The notes under the pieces: model-generated
Told to the model about the DNA's origin: nothing
Database searches by the model: none
The model's input: the letters and a program-made list of their open reading frames with translations, nothing else
Assembly: GCF_030915525.1 (NCBI RefSeq)
Contig: NZ_CP133269.1
Coordinates: 1,141,001-1,205,000, forward strand
DNA: 64,000 nucleotides
Direction: 5' to 3'
Source: Neobacillus sp. PS2-9
GTDB taxonomy: Bacteria > Bacillota > Bacilli > Bacillales > Cytobacillaceae
Made by a program: the position numbers and the translations under genes
In this document: in pieces, positions 36,913 to 46,374 of the stretch
Position numbering within the stretch: position 1 is the first letter of the stretch
How the letters are laid out: every line of letters begins with the position of its first letter

Positions 36913-38190
36913 GTGAACTATTCACTAGAAGTAATCGATAGTCATAAAAATAGTAATATCTTGTTTACAATGGCACTCTTTTCTATGGCTATATTACTAC
37001 ATCAATCCCAAGTTATTTTTGGGGTAAATATTTCATTTGCAGATTTATTTTGTGTCCTTATTTTTATCGTTTTCATACTTAATAAACAGTTGTTAATACC
37101 GGTAACACCAGTTATATATTTTTTAGTTGTTTCCATTGTGGTTTTGTTAACTTCTATTTTCTATATTCCATCACAATTTATGTATACTCCAAACCCAATG
37201 GAAATTGTTAGTGACTATGCAAAATTGGCAGCTATATTGGTCTATTTTATTTTTGGATATAATTTGTCCAGAAACGATCATATGGTAGATATTTTAAAGT
37301 GGTACTCTTTTTTCGGTATGTTAATTGGGGGAATAGGATTAGTTTTTACTGTGCTAAACATTCATACAGATATTCTATTTTATGGAGGGGTTAGGTATAA
37401 AGGACTAATGATTGACCCTAACTACTTTTCCATCCTTCAAGTAACGTCTCTAGTTTATATTACTAGGGTGAAGAGCATAAAAATGAAGTATAAGTATGCC
37501 GCAGTTCTCATTACAGCATTAGCAGTTTTAATATCAGGCTCAAAAACAGGAATCCTTACATTTTCTAGTTATGTAATGCTGAGGGTAATAGAATATTTAT
37601 TAACTTACAAGAAAAAAGCATTCTCAGTTGTTGTTCAGTTATTTACAATTGGTCTAATAATTTTGGCCATTCCCATAGTATTTAGTTTTCTGCAGAATTT
37701 GGTGAGTTTCCTCAGTACTACTGTACCTTCCTTTGCGAGAATTGAGCCTCTTTTTACTGATTTTAATGGCGCACTTTCAGAAAATGGTTCTGGAAGGAAT
37801 ATTACTTGGAAGGTTGCTTTACAAATCATTCAACTCTCCCCAGTAATAGGGGTTGGAATTGGAACGTACACGACTATTGCCGTTGAAATGTTCCATCAAA
37901 GTGATATCTCACATAACACCTTTTTACAGTTGTCTGCTGAGTGGGGAATTCCTTTAGCTTTTACCTTCTTTGCCTATGTATTTTTTATCATAGGGAAGGC
38001 TTCAACTGTGTCGGATTCACCCGATTTTGAGAATAACCTGATTTTCCGAGATATTATTATCATCCTATTGATTGGGTCAATGGCTATTTCATTGAATAAT
38101 GCGCGAATCCTATGGCTGGTTTTTGGGGCGCTAGTTTCTTCTTTAGATAGGAATCAAATATGCAAAAAAACGGGGGGGAAATATGTTTAA
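36913..38190 (+). CDS. Wzy-like polymerase / O-antigen ligase family membrane protein
   Basis: 425 residues from GTG 36913. About ten to twelve hydrophobic segments, with a larger extracellular loop (residues about 260-300) and the O-antigen-ligase region GSGRNITWKVALQIIQLSPVIGVGIGTY followed by HNTFLQLSAEWG. Expected to polymerise repeat units outside the membrane. Its stop overlaps the next gene by 8 bp. Confidence 0.85.
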   Translation: MNYSLEVIDSHKNSNILFTMALFSMAILLHQSQVIFGVNISFADLFCVLIFIVFILNKQLLIPVTPVIYFLVVSIVVLLTSIFYIPSQFMYTPNPMEIVSDYAKLAAILVYFIFGYNLSRNDHMVDILKWYSFFGMLIGGIGLVFTVLNIHTDILFYGGVRYKGLMIDPNYFSILQVTSLVYITRVKSIKMKYKYAAVLITALAVLISGSKTGILTFSSYVMLRVIEYLLTYKKKAFSVVVQLFTIGLIILAIPIVFSFLQNLVSFLSTTVPSFARIEPLFTDFNGALSENGSGRNITWKVALQIIQLSPVIGVGIGTYTTIAVEMFHQSDISHNTFLQLSAEWGIPLAFTFFAYVFFIIGKASTVSDSPDFENNLIFRDIIIILLIGSMAISLNNARILWLVFGALVSSLDRNQICKKTGGKYV

Positions 38191-39313
38191 GAAGATTTAC
38201 CTCTTCTTAAAAAGAAAGAGGGAGATACTTAAAGGCTTTCAAAGAAACACAAAGTATATGTGTGCTGGGATTTACGTTTATGATGATTCTTTAAAGTATA
38301 TTACGAGGAATGATTCGTACACTAAAAATAGAGCCTTGCAAATTTTTCAGAATAATTATTATCAAGCTGCTATCAAGGTTTTTATTTTTTTATTAAGAAA
38401 GACATTCTTTAGAAAAAAGGTAGAAATTGTGGAACCTGCAGAGCAAAAAAATGAGTTTTCTGGGAGTGTTTATAGGCCAGTTAGAAGCTCGAATGGCTAT
38501 AACGACAGTAAGATATTTGATTTATCGCGGAACCAGGTACTGTCCATTTTTTCAAATAAACAAGAATATCAATCTGTGCTTAGTATTTACCAAAGTTTTA
38601 AAAAGTTTTTTCCGATGCCAGCCATCTTACAGGCAGATGCTGAGCAACTTATAATAATGGAGGAACTAGTTAATTTTGAACAAAATCATACGTGGATAGA
38701 AGAAGATTACCTGTTTGTTATGGAAGATGTCTTTGAAAGAAATATAAATTATTTTAAGGCTTGCGTGGAAAATGGAATTCAATCATCTAGTAGTCCTACA
38801 GATTTAATTTCTCAAATAAAAATGAACGCAGTAATAGAACCCATTAGGAATAAAATTAATCCTGAATTACTAGATGTAAAGTTTCCCTGCGTAAAACTGC
38901 ACGGTGATCTTTGGACATCAAATACCCTGCTCGTTAAGGAAGGAAAGAGTCATATTTGTTACATAGATTGGGAATATTCAAGAGAGTATATATTTTTCTA
39001 TGATCTATTTAATATGATGTGGCTTGAGGTGTATGTGAATAATAATCATCTTTATATTCATAAGTATATAAAAGGTGAATACAATAATTATTTTTATAAG
39101 TTATTTTCTTTATTTAATTTATCGTTTGATGAAAAGTTAAAACTTGACTATATAATTATTTATTTCCTGAATTTTTTTACAGAGCGGGGCATTCATTTAG
39201 GGACGGTTGAGCAAGTAGATATCTTAGACAAATTTAAAAGAATGCTAGATAGATTAAGGGAGATGATCAAAAATCAGTCAAAGCAGCTAATATCTGTAGA
39301 CAATGATGATTAG
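38183..39313 (+). CDS. Aminoglycoside-phosphotransferase-fold kinase of unknown substrate
   Basis: 376 residues. The kinase catalytic core is visible late in the protein: H240-G-D (KLHGDLWTSN, Asn247) and IDWEYS (Asp262), as in APH/choline kinase folds. The N-terminal half is basic and unlike any family I know. In this setting it may phosphorylate a sugar or a lipid-linked intermediate, for example to add phosphocholine-like groups; that is a guess. Very low GC, like its neighbours. Overlaps the Wzy-like gene. Confidence 0.75.
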   Translation: MFKKIYLFLKRKREILKGFQRNTKYMCAGIYVYDDSLKYITRNDSYTKNRALQIFQNNYYQAAIKVFIFLLRKTFFRKKVEIVEPAEQKNEFSGSVYRPVRSSNGYNDSKIFDLSRNQVLSIFSNKQEYQSVLSIYQSFKKFFPMPAILQADAEQLIIMEELVNFEQNHTWIEEDYLFVMEDVFERNINYFKACVENGIQSSSSPTDLISQIKMNAVIEPIRNKINPELLDVKFPCVKLHGDLWTSNTLLVKEGKSHICYIDWEYSREYIFFYDLFNMMWLEVYVNNNHLYIHKYIKGEYNNYFYKLFSLFNLSFDEKLKLDYIIIYFLNFFTERGIHLGTVEQVDILDKFKRMLDRLREMIKNQSKQLISVDNDD

Positions 39314-39324
39314 TGGGGATAACC

Positions 39325-40866
39325 ATGAAAAAAACGGTTCTTATTTTAATGTTAGTAACGATCATTTCGAAAGTTCTAGGATTTGCAAGAGATATAGTAT
39401 TATCCTATTTCTATGGTGCTTCTGATATAAGTGATGTTTACTTAATTTCCTTGACAATTCCTACTGTCATATTTGCCTTTGTGGGTAAAGGGATATCTGT
39501 TGGGTTTATTCCTATGTATACCCGAATAGAAAGTAAAAATGGAACAGAAAGAGCGAATCAGTATACCAATAACGTTATTAATTTTGTACTTATAGTATGT
39601 ACGGCTATTTTTATAGTAGGATTATTTTTTACAGAGCCTATTGTAAAATTATTTGCTTCTGGCTTTGAAGGTAAGACACTAGAACTGACAGTAACATTTA
39701 CTCGAATCACGTTAATAGGGGTTTATTTTACCGGGGTTAATTATGTGTATTTAGCATATCTCCAAATTAAAGGTGTATTTGTCATTCCAGCACTTATGGG
39801 GTTACCAGCAAATATTATTATGGTTGCTTCTATCATTGTTAGCTCACATAAGAATATCTACTTATTATCAGTAGGAAGTTTAATAGCAATTTTTTCACAA
39901 TTTTTACTTCTATTCATTTTTAGTTATAAAAGTAATTATAGATATAAACCAAAATTAGATTATCGAGATGAAAATATTAGGAAAATGGCCATTTTAGCAT
40001 TACCGGCTATATTAGGTACTTCAGTTACACAGATTAATTTATTAATTGACCGCACAATAGCTTCTAAGCTAGAAGTGGGAGGAATAGCGGCATTAAATTA
40101 TGCAAGTACATTAAGTGTAGTCATAATTGGGATTTTTGTTTTATCGATTAGTTCCGTACTTTATCCCAAAATATCTAAATTGTCTGCTGATAATAAAATT
40201 ACAGAAATGAAAACAGTATTATCTGGGGCAATTGGTGCTGTCAACATACTCGTGTTACCTGCGGCTGTTGGATGTATGATTTTTTCTGGACCGATCGTTG
40301 AGTTTTTATATGGTAGAGGGAATTTTGACTCACATGCTTTGAATATGACATCAAATGCACTTTTCTATTTCTCAATTGGAATTGTTGGGTTAAGTCATAG
40401 GGAAATTTTATCGAATACCTTTTATTCTCTTCAAGATACGAAAACTCCTATGATAAACGCGGCCATAGCAATGATTTTAAATATTGTTTTGAATTTGACC
40501 TTATCCAAGTATTTAGGAATCGGCGGATTAGCCCTGGCAACAAGTATATCTACTATCTTCTGCACAATTCTCTTAGTATTTAATCTCAGAAAAAGAATAG
40601 GGAATCTTGGTCTAACGGGTGTGTCAATTTCCTTTTTGAAAATATTAATTGCGTCACTAGCTATGGGGGGACTAAGTAAATATATTTATAGCTTACTACT
40701 TAATAAGTTTAATCTAGATATCTCTTTAATAATTTCAGTATGTATAGGTGCAGTTGTGTACTTTATACTTATTTACTTATTTAAAATTAAGGAAATGAAA
40801 ATGATAATTGGTGAAATAAAAGGGAAATTGAGACCATTAACGGAAAGTGAAGCTGCTGAAATATAA
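39325..40866 (+). CDS. MurJ/MviN-family lipid-linked oligosaccharide flippase
   Basis: 513 residues from ATG 39325 with GTGGGGAT before it. 14 predicted TM segments; the start KKTVLILMLVTIISKVLGFARDIVLSYFYG and FVGKGISVGFIPMY are typical of MurJ. Further on FLYGRGNFD and TFYSLQDTKTPM match the family. Probably moves the lipid-linked repeat unit across the membrane, in the place where most Wzy loci have a Wzx protein. Confidence 0.9.
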   Translation: MKKTVLILMLVTIISKVLGFARDIVLSYFYGASDISDVYLISLTIPTVIFAFVGKGISVGFIPMYTRIESKNGTERANQYTNNVINFVLIVCTAIFIVGLFFTEPIVKLFASGFEGKTLELTVTFTRITLIGVYFTGVNYVYLAYLQIKGVFVIPALMGLPANIIMVASIIVSSHKNIYLLSVGSLIAIFSQFLLLFIFSYKSNYRYKPKLDYRDENIRKMAILALPAILGTSVTQINLLIDRTIASKLEVGGIAALNYASTLSVVIIGIFVLSISSVLYPKISKLSADNKITEMKTVLSGAIGAVNILVLPAAVGCMIFSGPIVEFLYGRGNFDSHALNMTSNALFYFSIGIVGLSHREILSNTFYSLQDTKTPMINAAIAMILNIVLNLTLSKYLGIGGLALATSISTIFCTILLVFNLRKRIGNLGLTGVSISFLKILIASLAMGGLSKYIYSLLLNKFNLDISLIISVCIGAVVYFILIYLFKIKEMKMIIGEIKGKLRPLTESEAAEI

Positions 40867-40922
40867 AAATAGAGGTGTAATGATAAAGGGAGTACTGGAA
40901 AAATACGGGAAAGAGGAGTCCG

Positions 40923-42119
40923 ATGGTGAAAATTTTATATGTTGCCACAATATCTAATATGATAAATGCATTTTTGATTCCTCATATTAAAGTTTTAGTC
41001 GAACAAGGAAACGAGGTAGGATTGGCATTCAATGAAGATAAAGAAATCAATCCTGAATTAATTAAATTAGGATGTAAAATTCATCATGTTAAGTTCCAAA
41101 GGAATCCGTTTAACAAAAATAACTTTTATGCATTAAAAGAGATAAAAAAGATTATTTCAACAGAAGGGTATAAATTAGTACATGTACATGCACCTGTTGC
41201 TTCATTAATAACCCGATGGGCATGTAAAAATATGTCTGAAGTCACAATGCTTTATACTGCACATGGATTTCATTTTTTTAAGGGTGCTCCAAAAATAAAT
41301 TGGGTTATATACTATTCACTTGAGAAAATTGCAGCTAAATGGACCGATGGAATCATTACCATGAATGATGAGGACTTTTCCTCAGCTAAGAAACTAAAAT
41401 TAAGAAAAAGGAATTCAGTCTACAAAGTACATGGTATTGGGCTCAATTTGACTAGATTTAAACCGTCAAATCCTAAAGAGAAAAGTACATTAAGAAAAGA
41501 AAATGATTATAATTTAGAAGATTTTATTATTATAAATGTTGGAGAACTATGTTACAGAAAGCACCAAGATTTGTTGATACAGGCAGTAAGCATTGTTAGT
41601 AAGAAGATAAAAAATATTAAACTTTTACTTGTTGGAGAAGGAGATCAACTCAGCAATTACAAGCAGTTGGTCCAAACACTAGAATTGGAGAACCATGTGG
41701 ATTTTTTAGGTTACCGGCAAGATATTAATGCACTTATGAGTATTTCTGATCTTGCAGTTTCAACTTCTAGGCAGGAAGGTCTCCCGGTTAATGTTATGGA
41801 GGCAATGGCTGTTGGGTTACCAATAATTGTTACAGACTGCCGTGGGAATCGGGACTTAATATCAAATGATGTTAATGGGATTGTGGTAGGTGATAATGAT
41901 TCACTAGCATGTGCGAATGCAATTGAGAAACTGTATAATTCACAAGAATTAAGGGAGAAGTTTGCTGATAAAAATAAGGAACTTATTCAAACATATTCAA
42001 TTGAAAATGTAATAACAGAAATGGAACAAATATATTCCAACATAATGATCAATAAAGAATCAAAATTAATAAATAAAATAAAAAAAGAACAATATTCTCA
42101 GCAGGGCTCACAAAACTAA
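40923..42119 (+). CDS. Glycosyltransferase family 4 (EpsD-like)
   Basis: 398 residues, GT-B fold. N-terminal half VKILYVATISNMINAFLIPHIK with HVHAPVASLITRWACK and TAHGFHFFKGAP; C-terminal donor site NVGELCYRKHQDLLIQA, LVGEGDQL and the EX7E-like block SRQEGLPVNVMEAMAVGLPI. The order and motifs are like EpsD of B. subtilis. Adds a sugar to the lipid-linked intermediate. Confidence 0.9.
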   Translation: MVKILYVATISNMINAFLIPHIKVLVEQGNEVGLAFNEDKEINPELIKLGCKIHHVKFQRNPFNKNNFYALKEIKKIISTEGYKLVHVHAPVASLITRWACKNMSEVTMLYTAHGFHFFKGAPKINWVIYYSLEKIAAKWTDGIITMNDEDFSSAKKLKLRKRNSVYKVHGIGLNLTRFKPSNPKEKSTLRKENDYNLEDFIIINVGELCYRKHQDLLIQAVSIVSKKIKNIKLLLVGEGDQLSNYKQLVQTLELENHVDFLGYRQDINALMSISDLAVSTSRQEGLPVNVMEAMAVGLPIIVTDCRGNRDLISNDVNGIVVGDNDSLACANAIEKLYNSQELREKFADKNKELIQTYSIENVITEMEQIYSNIMINKESKLINKIKKEQYSQQGSQN

Positions 42120-42267
42120 TTCACACTCTTACAAATTTTATAGAGGAAATTCCTAATGAATTAAGGTACATTCAGGGGTTTTAACGGTATTTTTTTATTA
42201 CACCGTTCTTTATAATGAATTATTTGTACGTTTCTAATTATATTAACCCCTTAAGGAGGGATATAAA

Positions 42268-43182
42268 ATGAATTCTTCCCCACGAACTGCTTATATTTTA
42301 CAAATCCATAAAAATCCAGATCAAGTGAATAAGTTTATCAATCAACTAATTTCAGGCGATCAGGCGGATGTATTTGTTCATATTGATAAGCGAAATTATG
42401 AAGACATGAATAAAAAGATAATCAAAAGTCCAAATGTTAAAGTTTTACAAAAAAGTATTGTTTGTGAGTGGGGACATATTAGCCAAGTAGAAACGACTAT
42501 CCATTTGTTGAGGGAAGTATTAGCCTCCAAAAATAAGTATGATTTTGTTTGCTTAAGAAGTGGGCAAGATTTACTTGTAAAGGATGGATTTAAGGATTTC
42601 TTATTGAATAATAAAGGTAAGATATTTATGGATTTCATTAATATCACATGGAAAAACGAAGGTGCAATGAGGATAAATTGGCCTAATATTACAAGAAAAA
42701 GGTATACTTCCGCACATCCTTTTAGAATTTACAGAAGAACAATCAAAGCTTTGTACGATAAGGGAATAAATTTATTCCCCAATACTAATTATTGGCCTAA
42801 GGAATACTCATTTTATTGCGGTTCGCAATGGTTTACGATACCTTCTAATGTTGCAAATTACATCATCGAGTTTTTAGATAATAATACATGGTATCTCCAA
42901 TACTTTAAAAATACTTACACTCCTGATGAGTGGTTTTTCCATACTTTAATTATGAATTCACATTTTAAATGTGACGTGGTGAATAATAATCTTTTGTATC
43001 TAAGAATGGGGGAAAAACTAAGTGAGAGAAATTCCCCTGTGTACTTAACAAGTAAGGATATTAACATAATAGAGAATTCAAATCAATTCTTCGCAAGGAA
43101 ATTTGATGATACTATTGATTATTCAGTTGTGGAGTATTTTGCAAAAAAGGCTTGCTTTGTTAGAGGTAAAGCAGCTGTCTAA
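42268..43182 (+). CDS. GT14-type beta-1,6-N-acetylglucosaminyltransferase-like protein
   Basis: 304 residues. The core-2/I-branching family pattern is present: AYILQIHKNPDQV, VFVHIDKRN, WGHISQVETTIHLL, FVCLRSGQDLLV, GSQWFTIPSNVANYI and TPDEWFFHTLI (catalytic Glu region). Probably adds a branch sugar. Preceded by a 148-bp gap with only a weak imperfect hairpin near 42150-42180; TAAGGAGGG precedes the start. Confidence 0.88.
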   Translation: MNSSPRTAYILQIHKNPDQVNKFINQLISGDQADVFVHIDKRNYEDMNKKIIKSPNVKVLQKSIVCEWGHISQVETTIHLLREVLASKNKYDFVCLRSGQDLLVKDGFKDFLLNNKGKIFMDFINITWKNEGAMRINWPNITRKRYTSAHPFRIYRRTIKALYDKGINLFPNTNYWPKEYSFYCGSQWFTIPSNVANYIIEFLDNNTWYLQYFKNTYTPDEWFFHTLIMNSHFKCDVVNNNLLYLRMGEKLSERNSPVYLTSKDINIIENSNQFFARKFDDTIDYSVVEYFAKKACFVRGKAAV

Positions 43183-43223
43183 ATGAAGTTGATTAATATT
43201 TGTTAAAGAAGTGGGAGGCTCAT

Positions 43224-44057
43224 ATGTTAACGTTGAATTACAAAAGAAGTATTTTCCAAATCTGTGAAGAGATAGGTTCTGGTAGCTATGAGAATCAAAC
43301 AATAAAACCAGATATCACCATTAGATTTGAGCTTTTGTTTTCTCCACCTAAGAATTCCGAACTTAATAAAAGGAATTTTTCCTTTCGTCTTTTGATCCCA
43401 AACTATCTAATAAATTTAGCTGAAGAAGAAAGTCAAATTTTTAACAAGATACACAAAAATACCCGGTATAAAATAAACAGAGCAATAAATAGAGATGATT
43501 TACTTTACTTTGAGCATACAAATCCAACTGACTCTGAAATTGAGGAATTTAAAATATTTTTTAACCCATTTGCGAAGGAAAGAAATATTCGAACTTGTGA
43601 TGTCAATAAACTGAAGGAATTAAGAGACCAAGGGGCATTAGTCATGTCATTTGTTACAGATAAGGACCGTCGGTTTCTATGTTATCATGTTTATCAAAAA
43701 GATGATCAACAAGGATATTTAATATACTCTGCATCTAGGCGCTATAATCATGACGATTCCGGTTTTCGTAACTTAATAGGAAGAGCTAATAGATATTTGC
43801 ACTGGAAAGATATTCAGAGCTTTAAACAAAAAGGATGTAAATGGTATAACTTTGGTGGAAAAATAATGAATGAGGAAGACATAGAGGGGCAAAACGTAAA
43901 TAAGTTCAAACTAGAGTTCGGACCCATAACTGGATTTGACTCAAGGATTTTTTATTCCAATAGTCTAATTGGAAAGTTAGGAATTATTCCGATACATTTT
44001 AAGTGGAGAAAAAGTCCTGAATATAAATATAGTAAAAATTTTGTGTCGACAAAATAA
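43224..44057 (+). CDS. FemAB/GNAT-like acyltransferase
   Basis: 277 residues from ATG 43224 with GTGGGAGG upstream (TTG 43200 in frame is less likely). The middle has KIHKNTRYKINRAINRDD, a FemAB-type acceptor helix, then VMSFVTDKDRRFLCYHVY and YLHWKDIQSFKQKGCKWYNFGG, matching the second GNAT fold of FemAB/LRR-like transferases. Likely transfers an amino-acyl or acyl group to the polymer or its precursor. First gene of the proposed decoration module. Confidence 0.75.
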   Translation: MLTLNYKRSIFQICEEIGSGSYENQTIKPDITIRFELLFSPPKNSELNKRNFSFRLLIPNYLINLAEEESQIFNKIHKNTRYKINRAINRDDLLYFEHTNPTDSEIEEFKIFFNPFAKERNIRTCDVNKLKELRDQGALVMSFVTDKDRRFLCYHVYQKDDQQGYLIYSASRRYNHDDSGFRNLIGRANRYLHWKDIQSFKQKGCKWYNFGGKIMNEEDIEGQNVNKFKLEFGPITGFDSRIFYSNSLIGKLGIIPIHFKWRKSPEYKYSKNFVSTK

Positions 44058-44078
44058 TTATTGAAATAAGGTGAATAC

Positions 44079-45329
44079 ATGTTTTTAACATACCATCAAC
44101 TAGAAGGCCTAGACAAAGAGTTTGGGTCTTCTTTTTTCTTATTAGATGTAGATAAATTAAAAAGTAATTATCAAAAAATTGACGTTGCATTTAGGAGTAG
44201 ATACCAAAACTTTATTATTGGTTATTCGTATAAAACGAACTACTTGCCTTACTTATGCAAGGAAATGAATCAATTAGGAGCCTATGCCGAGGTTGTCTCT
44301 AGATTAGAATATGACTTAGCTGTAAAAATAGGAGTTCCTCCAGAAAAGATTATCTTTAATGGTCCTTTAAAATTTTCTGAAGATATTGAAACAGCTCTAG
44401 AAAATGGAAGTATGTTAAACATTGATTCGCTCTATGAAATAGACTATGTGACAGACTACTGCTTAAAGAATAAACAAAATCTTGTAAAAGTAGGTGTAAG
44501 AGTTAACTTCGACCTTTCTTCTAATGGGGAAAGTCCACTTCAGGAAGGATATGAGGTTAGTAGATTTGGAATCTGTGTTTCAAATGGAGACTTTCATTCT
44601 GCTATACAGAGGCTTAAGGAATTAGAAAATCTTAATATTGTTGGCTTACATGGTCATTTCTCCACGAAAGAAAGAAAAGTCGAAACATATGGGACTATTG
44701 CGAGGAAACTATGCGAACTAGCCAAGCAGTATATCCCAGACACTATTGAATATATAGACATAGGAGGTGGCATATATGGAGAACTACCTGCCTCCTTTAA
44801 ACTGCAAACACCAAGTTTTGTGGATTATGCTGATACGATTTGTCGTATTATGAACAACGAATTTGAAGGTTATGTAAAAAAGCCATACTTAATATTGGAA
44901 CCTGGAATTTCCATGGTAGCAAATGCATTTACCTTTATTGCAAAAGTAATCGATACAAAGACAATACAAGAAAACTCATTTGTTCTAATAGATGGCAGCG
45001 TTCACAATATTAAGCCTACCATGCATAAAAGAAATCTTCCTATGCGTCATGTGTTCCAAAATCCAGAACGAAACTCTTACGACACATATAACATAGTAGG
45101 ATATACCTGCATGGAAAAGGATTATTTAGCATACAAAGTAAAAGGGCTATTACCCATAAAAGACGATTATGTTATTTTCGAGAATGTTGGTGCTTATACG
45201 GTTGTCTTTAATCCACCATTTATTAAGGAAAGACCAGGCATTGTGGCAACAGTTAACGGTGAATTTTTCACTGTACGAAGAAAGGAAAGTTTGAAGGAAT
45301 TTTTTAATGAGGATCTTTATGTATTTTAA
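44079..45329 (+). CDS. Fold-III PLP decarboxylase/racemase-like enzyme (DAP decarboxylase family, altered site)
   Basis: 416 residues. PLP Lys52 lies in GYSYKTNYLPYLC, the phosphate-binding glycines in YIDIGGGIYGE, and His in LHGHFSTKE. GYTCMEKDYL gives the catalytic Cys and Asp of alanine-racemase-fold decarboxylases. The substrate Arg of the EPGR motif is replaced: here it reads LEPGISMVA. So it is unlikely to be LysA for diaminopimelate and may decarboxylate or otherwise modify another amino acid. It lies between a FemAB-like and an ATP-grasp gene. Confidence 0.85.
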   Translation: MFLTYHQLEGLDKEFGSSFFLLDVDKLKSNYQKIDVAFRSRYQNFIIGYSYKTNYLPYLCKEMNQLGAYAEVVSRLEYDLAVKIGVPPEKIIFNGPLKFSEDIETALENGSMLNIDSLYEIDYVTDYCLKNKQNLVKVGVRVNFDLSSNGESPLQEGYEVSRFGICVSNGDFHSAIQRLKELENLNIVGLHGHFSTKERKVETYGTIARKLCELAKQYIPDTIEYIDIGGGIYGELPASFKLQTPSFVDYADTICRIMNNEFEGYVKKPYLILEPGISMVANAFTFIAKVIDTKTIQENSFVLIDGSVHNIKPTMHKRNLPMRHVFQNPERNSYDTYNIVGYTCMEKDYLAYKVKGLLPIKDDYVIFENVGAYTVVFNPPFIKERPGIVATVNGEFFTVRRKESLKEFFNEDLYVF

Positions 45330-45353
45330 ATAACTATGATTGAGGGATAGAGT

Positions 45354-46361
45354 ATGAATATTTTACTATGTAGTGCGGGGAGAAGAGTGAAATTAGTTAA
45401 ATATTTTAAAGAAGAACTGAAGAAAATAGGGGGGAAAGTAGTAGCTGCAGATTGTGATCCTTCCGCCCCAGCCTTGTATCTTGCAGACTCAGCAGAAATA
45501 GTGCCCCGTATCACCCATCCAGAATATATCCAACACATAAAACAGGTTTGCAAAAAGCATAAAATCAATGCCGTGTTAAGTCTGATTGATCCCGAATTAA
45601 GCCTACTAGCAGAGAATAAGATTGAGTTTGAAAAGGAGAATATAAACATAATTGTTTCTAATAAAGATGTAGTAAATATCTGTTTCGACAAATTCCTCAC
45701 CTATACTTTTTTAACATCACACAACTTGCCGGCAGTCCCCACATACGTAAAGATCGATGATATACTCTCTGAAATTGAAAAGAATCAAATTCAGTTTCCT
45801 TTAATTATAAAGCCGAGAACTGGCAGTGCAAGTCTAGGAATCTCGATTATTCATTCTTTGGAAGAGTTACACGCTCTTTGGAAGGATACGGGTGAGTTGA
45901 TTGCCCAGCCATTTATTGTGGGGGATGAATATGGAGTAGATTGTTATGTTGACTTTATTAACTATAAAACTACCAATATTTTCTGCAAAAAGAAAATAAA
46001 AATGAGAGCAGGAGAAACGGACAAATCAATCGCCGTGAATGATCCTGAACTTCTTCATTTAATTGAAAAAACGCTAAATGAACTAAAAGCAATAGGACCT
46101 GTAGATATTGATTGTTTTAAAACGGATAGCGAGTACATTATTTCAGAAATTAATCCAAGGTTCGGTGGAGGATATCTTCATGCACATGAAGAAGGTCAAA
46201 ATTTTGTGAAAAATATAGTAAATAATTTAGCGGGCATGTGTAATTCGGTTGATATAGGAAATTATTCTGATGGATCTGTCATGATAAAGTTTGATGATGT
46301 ATTAATTTTAAGAGGGATAGATCAAGTTCCATTTCACCATCATTTACAAAAATCCGTATAA
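45354..46361 (+). CDS. ATP-grasp ligase (carbamoyl-phosphate-synthase-like)
   Basis: 335 residues. Pre-ATP-grasp fold NILLCSAGRRVKLVKYF with LSLIDPELSLLAE, then ATP-grasp: FPLIIKPRTGSASLGI, IAQPFIVGDEYGVDCYVD and metal site GPVDIDCF..SEINPRFGGGY. Forms a C-N bond through an acyl phosphate. Substrates unknown; by context an amino acid or amine from the preceding PLP enzyme joined to a carboxyl group. Confidence 0.88.
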   Translation: MNILLCSAGRRVKLVKYFKEELKKIGGKVVAADCDPSAPALYLADSAEIVPRITHPEYIQHIKQVCKKHKINAVLSLIDPELSLLAENKIEFEKENINIIVSNKDVVNICFDKFLTYTFLTSHNLPAVPTYVKIDDILSEIEKNQIQFPLIIKPRTGSASLGISIIHSLEELHALWKDTGELIAQPFIVGDEYGVDCYVDFINYKTTNIFCKKKIKMRAGETDKSIAVNDPELLHLIEKTLNELKAIGPVDIDCFKTDSEYIISEINPRFGGGYLHAHEEGQNFVKNIVNNLAGMCNSVDIGNYSDGSVMIKFDDVLILRGIDQVPFHHHLQKSV

Positions 46362-46374
46362 AAAGGGGATTGTT

